The notes below the pieces were generated by a model. It did not search any database. It was not told the DNA's origin and was given only the letters and a program-made list of their open reading frames with translations. A stretch of DNA of 17,569 nt from JBKEDF01 sp047975325 (GTDB lineage Bacteria > Pseudomonadota > Alphaproteobacteria > Rhodobacterales > Rhodobacteraceae): the NCBI GenBank assembly GCA_047975325.1, contig JBKEDF010000019.1, positions 1 to 17,569 on the forward strand, given 5' to 3'. The translations under genes and the position numbers were made by a program. Positions within the stretch are counted from its first letter, which is position 1. Each line of letters starts with the position of its first letter. Below, piece after piece: positions 14,450-17,569 of the stretch.

Positions 14450-15603
14450 AACATAGATCCGACAATCGCGAAGGCGGATTTGGCATCTATCTACACTGGC
14501 CATTTTGCCAATCAAAATGCCCCTACTGCGATTTCAACAGCCACGTTTCCAGCAATATAGATCAAACAGCCTGGGCCAATGCATATTGCCAGGAAGTCGA
14601 CCGTATCCAGCAGGAAACAAATGGTCGAATTGTTAACTCCATCTACTTTGGGGGTGGCACACCTTCATTGATGACTGGCGCAACCGTCACCAGAATTCTT
14701 GATCGGATTCGTCTGGCTTGGTCATTGGCGAATGATTGTGAAATCACATTGGAGGCAAATCCAAGTTCGGTAGAGGCCTCCCGCTTTGCAGAATATCGGG
14801 AATGTGGGGTAAACCGAATATCAATCGGCGTTCAGGCACTTGATGATACTGACCTTCGTCGTCTGGGACGCATGCACAGTAAGAAGGAAGCGCTGCATGC
14901 CATTACGGTTGCGCGGGATCTGTTTTCCCGGGTCAACTTTGACCTGATATATGCACGCCAGGATCAATCCCTTGCAAAGTGGAAGGAGGAGTTAAGGCAG
15001 GCCCTTGCGATGGAACCTGATCACCTCTCCCTCTATCAATTAACTATTGAGAAAGGCACCGTATTTGGAAACCGCTTTGATCGGGGGCTACTCGGCGGCC
15101 TTCCCCACGAAGATCTTTCAGCGGACCTGTATGAACTAACACAAGATCTTTGTGAAGCATCAGGTCTCCCAGCCTATGAAATATCAAACCATGCGAAATC
15201 CGGTTATGAATCCATACATAACCGAATTTACTGGACTGCTGGCGACTACATCGGGATAGGCCCTGGCGCGCATGGTCGTTTGACCTTGGACAGTCACAGG
15301 TGGGCAACCGAATCATTATATGCCCCAACTGAATGGCTTGCCAACGTCCCCATGCAATCAGCAGAGATCAGAACCAAGCTTACCCCTGAAGAGCGAAGCA
15401 TCGAATATATATTGATGGGATTAAGAGTTTCAGAGGGCATTTCACTGGAGCGACATAAATCTCTTTGTGGAAAACGCCTCAATCGCACCAAAATCGAAGA
15501 AGCCAAGAGGCTTGGACTGCTATCCGAACAGGGTGGGCGACTACATACTACAAAATCTGGGCGCCTATTGTTAAATCAGGTTGTCGCCATGCTCCTTGAC
15601 TAA
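14437..15603 (+). CDS. hemW: HemW-like radical SAM protein (heme chaperone family)
   Basis: A 388-residue radical SAM protein related to coproporphyrinogen dehydrogenase HemN. HemW proteins bind heme and a [4Fe-4S] cluster and are thought to deliver heme to respiratory enzymes. The cluster motif C-x3-C-x2-C is FCQSKCPYCDFNSH (C24, C28, C31); the missing fourth cysteine of HemN (CxxxCxxCxC) supports HemW. Other marks: IYFGGGTPSLM, ITLEANPSS, VNRISIGVQALDD, LRRLGRMHS, PDHLSLYQLTIEKGT, YEISNHAKSG, and GDYIGIGPGAHGR in the C-terminal HemN_C region. YARQDQS replaces the YARPGQT I expect from related proteins. The first six residues (MFHVKH) are dictated by the parS palindrome. There is no clear ribosome site, so translation is probably coupled to rdgB through the 13-nt overlap. 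Confidence 0.93.
   Translation: MFHVKHRSDNREGGFGIYLHWPFCQSKCPYCDFNSHVSSNIDQTAWANAYCQEVDRIQQETNGRIVNSIYFGGGTPSLMTGATVTRILDRIRLAWSLANDCEITLEANPSSVEASRFAEYRECGVNRISIGVQALDDTDLRRLGRMHSKKEALHAITVARDLFSRVNFDLIYARQDQSLAKWKEELRQALAMEPDHLSLYQLTIEKGTVFGNRFDRGLLGGLPHEDLSADLYELTQDLCEASGLPAYEISNHAKSGYESIHNRIYWTAGDYIGIGPGAHGRLTLDSHRWATESLYAPTEWLANVPMQSAEIRTKLTPEERSIEYILMGLRVSEGISLERHKSLCGKRLNRTKIEEAKRLGLLSEQGGRLHTTKSGRLLLNQVVAMLLD
14438..14453. promoter_or_regulatory. parS: parS centromere-like site
   Basis: TGTTTCACGTGAAACA is an exact match to the 16-bp bacterial parS consensus bound by ParB; the palindrome extends to 18 bp with the flanking A/T. It spans the hemW start (ATG at 14437) and the rdgB stop (TGA at 14447-14449). 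It lies 1.2 kb beyond the parB 3' end, as expected for an origin-proximal nucleation site for ParB spreading. It is the only perfect copy I found in the window. Confidence 0.95.
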
Positions 15604-15660
15604 GGAAAAGCCAGATCCAGGTTGGACCAATGGCAGCGCATAACTATATCAAATGCAAAT

Positions 15661-16569
15661 TTACTCCGGCTCCAAACCCGATAGCGCGCGACACAAATCA
15701 TCCAACTGCTGAAGGCTATTATAGCGAACAGACAGTACACCTGCTTCGCCACCCGGTTCATGCTGAATAGTCACCGCCATATGTATATTGGCCGAAAGAT
15801 CCGCCTCCAATGCGCGGGTATCAGCATCTTTTTCAACTTTTTCCCGCATTCTTGGCGAAGCTTTGACGCTCGGTGCCATCGCACCTCGCGCAAGTCGTTC
15901 TGCCTCACGCACGGAATAGTTTTTCGCAATAATCTCCCGTGCAAGAGCAGCGGGATCAGGTGTTGATACGAGAGCTCTGGCATGCCCCGCCGAAAGCTTA
16001 CCCTCACGAAGATATACCTGCACTTCTTCCGGAAGGGTTAAAAGGCGCAACAGATTGGCAATATGACTCCGACTTTTTGAAAGCGCTTCACCGAGTTTTT
16101 CCTGCGTATGACCAAAACGCTCCATGAGCTGCTTGTAGCCTGCAGCCTCCTCTATCGCATTAAGATCTTCTCGTTGAATATTTTCGATAATGGCCACTTC
16201 GAGGACTTCAGTATCGTCGAATTCACGAATAATCGCCGGCAACTCATGAATTTGGGCAATTTGCGCGGCACGCCATCTGCGTTCCCCCGCAACAATTTCA
16301 TATCGATCACTCGTACCTGGAACGAGGCGGACGATAAGAGGTTGTAACACTCCCTTCAAACCGATCGAAGCTGCCAGATCATCAAGCGCTTCCTGGGTAA
16401 AACGGCGACGCGGTTGATTAGGGTTAGGTTTTACGGCCTCTATCGGCAAAAAAACAACATGTCGGCGTGTATCCTGTGGTTCTGCCGCAGAAGGCGGCGA
16501 TATATTGATATCTGCCATTAATGCGGAAAGTCCCCGCCCCAAGCCTCGACGTTCTGTTTTCCTCTCCAT
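15661..16569 (-). CDS. parB: ParB, chromosome-partitioning CTPase and parS-binding protein
   Basis: Loads on parS as a CTP-dependent clamp, spreads along DNA and is pulled by ParA to segregate origins. The 302-residue protein has the N-terminal ParA-interacting segment RRGLGRGLSALMAD (8-20). The CTPase/N domain has IEAVKPNPNQPRRRF, GERRWRAAQ (95-103, the arginine patch) and ENIQREDLNAIEEA (129-142). The helix-turn-helix that reads parS is TQEKLGEALSKSRSHIANLLRLL (about 154-176), followed by GHARAL. A linker leads to the C-terminal dimerisation domain (VLSVRYNSLQQLDDL). ATG 16569 overlaps the parA stop by one base (TGATG); GTG 16572 is an alternative. It converges on hemW; no intrinsic terminator is visible in 15604-15660. 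Its cognate site is the parS at 14438-14453. Confidence 0.97.
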   Translation of the reverse strand: MERKTERRGLGRGLSALMADINISPPSAAEPQDTRRHVVFLPIEAVKPNPNQPRRRFTQEALDDLAASIGLKGVLQPLIVRLVPGTSDRYEIVAGERRWRAAQIAQIHELPAIIREFDDTEVLEVAIIENIQREDLNAIEEAAGYKQLMERFGHTQEKLGEALSKSRSHIANLLRLLTLPEEVQVYLREGKLSAGHARALVSTPDPAALAREIIAKNYSVREAERLARGAMAPSVKASPRMREKVEKDADTRALEADLSANIHMAVTIQHEPGGEAGVLSVRYNSLQQLDDLCRALSGLEPE

Positions 16570-17393
16570 CACGCCGACTCCTTTTTTGACTTTTCAATAA
16601 ATCCGTAACGGTGCGCTATCTCTCGCGCCAGTAATCGATATGCCATCGCACCCTTTGAGTTGGTATCGTAGTCCAGAACCGGCAATGCATATGAAGGTGC
16701 TTCGCTCACGCGAACATTTCGTGGAATGACAGTTGTGAAAACCAGTTCACCCAAGGTTGCGCGCGCATCCGCCTCCACCAATTGTGAAAGATTGTTCCGC
16801 CCGTCAAACATCGTCAACAGTACGCCCTCAACCCGAAGATCAGGATTTGCACTTTGCCGTACTTCGCGAATGGACAACATCAACTGCGACAGGCCCTCCA
16901 GGGCAAAAAATTCTGTCTGAAGAGGCACTAATGCTGAATCTGCTGCTACCAGAGCATTCACGGTCAGTAGATTAAGCGAGGGCGGGCAATCAATCAGGAT
17001 AAGATCAAAGCCAAGTTTTTCTATATCCGGTTGACGCAGGATATCCCGCAATAGAAAGCTTCGCTTTTCGTTGGAATGGAGCTCCATATCCGCAGAAGAA
17101 AGATCAGCATTAGACGGGCTGATATACAAACCGGTAATCGATGTTCCCTGGACTACATCATGTAGTGGCAGGTCATCCATTATCAGATCATATGTGGTAC
17201 TTAGCCGCTGCTCCGCTGCTATTCCCAAGCCCGTGGATGCGTTCCCCTGGGGATCTAAATCAACCAACAACACACGAGCATCAAGCTCACAAAGCCCTGC
17301 AGCCAAGTTGATTGCGGTGGTCGTCTTGCCAACTCCACCCTTCTGATTGGTGATCGCAATGATTCTAGGCTGTTTAACTCGAAGGTCTGACAT
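16569..17393 (-). CDS. parA: ParA, chromosome-partitioning ATPase
   Basis: A deviant Walker ATPase that binds nucleoid DNA as an ATP dimer and moves ParB-parS complexes. The 274-residue protein opens with IIAITNQKGGVGKTTTAINLAAGL; the signature K18-GGVGKTT includes the dimer-forming lysine. It is followed by VLLVDLDPQGNASTGLG (Walker A' aspartate), DLILIDCPPSLNLLTVNAL (Walker B), ALVPLQTEFFALEGLSQL and a C-terminal basic tail (HRYGFIEKSKKE). Its length and lack of an N-terminal helix-turn-helix are those of chromosomal (type Ib-like) ParA/Soj. ATG 17393 overlaps the rsmG 3' end by 20 nt and parB follows with a 1-base overlap, so rsmG-parA-parB is one translationally linked operon. Confidence 0.97.
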   Translation of the reverse strand: MSDLRVKQPRIIAITNQKGGVGKTTTAINLAAGLCELDARVLLVDLDPQGNASTGLGIAAEQRLSTTYDLIMDDLPLHDVVQGTSITGLYISPSNADLSSADMELHSNEKRSFLLRDILRQPDIEKLGFDLILIDCPPSLNLLTVNALVAADSALVPLQTEFFALEGLSQLMLSIREVRQSANPDLRVEGVLLTMFDGRNNLSQLVEADARATLGELVFTTVIPRNVRVSEAPSYALPVLDYDTNSKGAMAYRLLAREIAHRYGFIEKSKKESA

Positions 17394-17569
17394 CTTCGAT
17401 ATTTCCTACTTTCAGAACGACACCCCCAGCATTGACAACACTGGGCACAATTTCCAAACTGAAATTCCACATTTTTCGCGCAACTGCAACTTCTTCAACA
17501 TAGTTTTTTCCCTTCAAAAAAAGAGCTCGGCCATTTTCTGAAAGATGTCGTTGTGCATATGGCAAGAGA
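17374..17569 (-). CDS. rsmG: RsmG, 16S rRNA (guanine-N7) methyltransferase, C-terminal part
   Basis: Only the last 64 or so codons are in the window; the gene enters from the right edge and stops with TAA at 17374-17376. The visible residues, LLPYAQRHLSENGRALFLKGKN, then ARKMWNFSLEIVPSVVNAGGVVLKV, match the conserved end of RsmG/GidB (GGR-x-LFLKG-x-x and ...W-x-F-x-x-E-x-x-PS...GG-x-I/V-L-x-V). RsmG methylates G527 (E. coli numbering) of 16S rRNA. The rsmG-parA-parB order is classical near bacterial origins and supports the call; mnmG would be expected beyond the edge. The gene overlaps the start of parA by 20 nt. Confidence 0.88.
   Translation of the reverse strand, partial: LLPYAQRHLSENGRALFLKGKNYVEEVAVARKMWNFSLEIVPSVVNAGGVVLKVGNIEDVRPSS

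Overview
The window reads as an origin-proximal chromosomal segment of an alphaproteobacterium. The evidence is the rsmG-parA-parB block with a perfect parS site nearby, an hrcA-grpE pair next to a divergent rph-rdgB-hemW run, and a complete ccr/ecm signature of the ethylmalonyl-CoA (EMC) pathway with alphaproteobacterial-type sequences. No rRNA, tRNA, CRISPR array, insertion sequence or prophage gene was seen. I cannot name genus or species safely; a Rhodospirillales/Rhodobacterales-like relative is a guess.

Left edge, 1-4,100: the 5' end of a family 5 ABC-transporter solute-binding protein gene lies on the minus strand and is frameshifted just after its signal peptide. Divergent from it is a malonate-use operon: malonyl-CoA decarboxylase (matA), malonyl-CoA synthetase (matB, ATGA overlap) and a GntR/FCD regulator (matR). 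Two TTGTATAC-like candidate operators lie upstream of matA and of matR. Malonate would be activated to malonyl-CoA and decarboxylated to acetyl-CoA.

4,100-8,930: a DUF1489-family gene, ethylmalonyl-CoA mutase (ecm) and a GNAT acetyltransferase lie on the minus strand. Crotonyl-CoA carboxylase/reductase (ccr) is divergent on the plus strand. Ccr and Ecm are the two defining enzymes of the EMC pathway for acetyl-CoA assimilation, so this block would logically consume the acetyl-CoA made by the block to its left. That functional link is an inference from adjacency.

8,930-11,350: a small conserved-looking protein, a RecD-like superfamily 1 helicase, a tiny ORF that exactly tiles the next gap, and a stand-alone Lrp/AsnC ligand-binding domain protein, all plus strand. 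They end at a GC-rich hairpin facing grpE.

11,350-17,569: hrcA-grpE (minus, heat-shock control) is divergent from rph-rdgB-hemW (plus, tightly packed). These converge on parA-parB (minus), with the 3' end of rsmG entering from the right edge. The parS site lies exactly on the rdgB stop/hemW start overlap. Base composition drops visibly to the right of about 13.0 kb. I found no novel defence or mobile system; the most notable items are the coding-overlap parS, the malonate/EMC neighbourhood with its candidate operators, and the frameshifted transporter gene.
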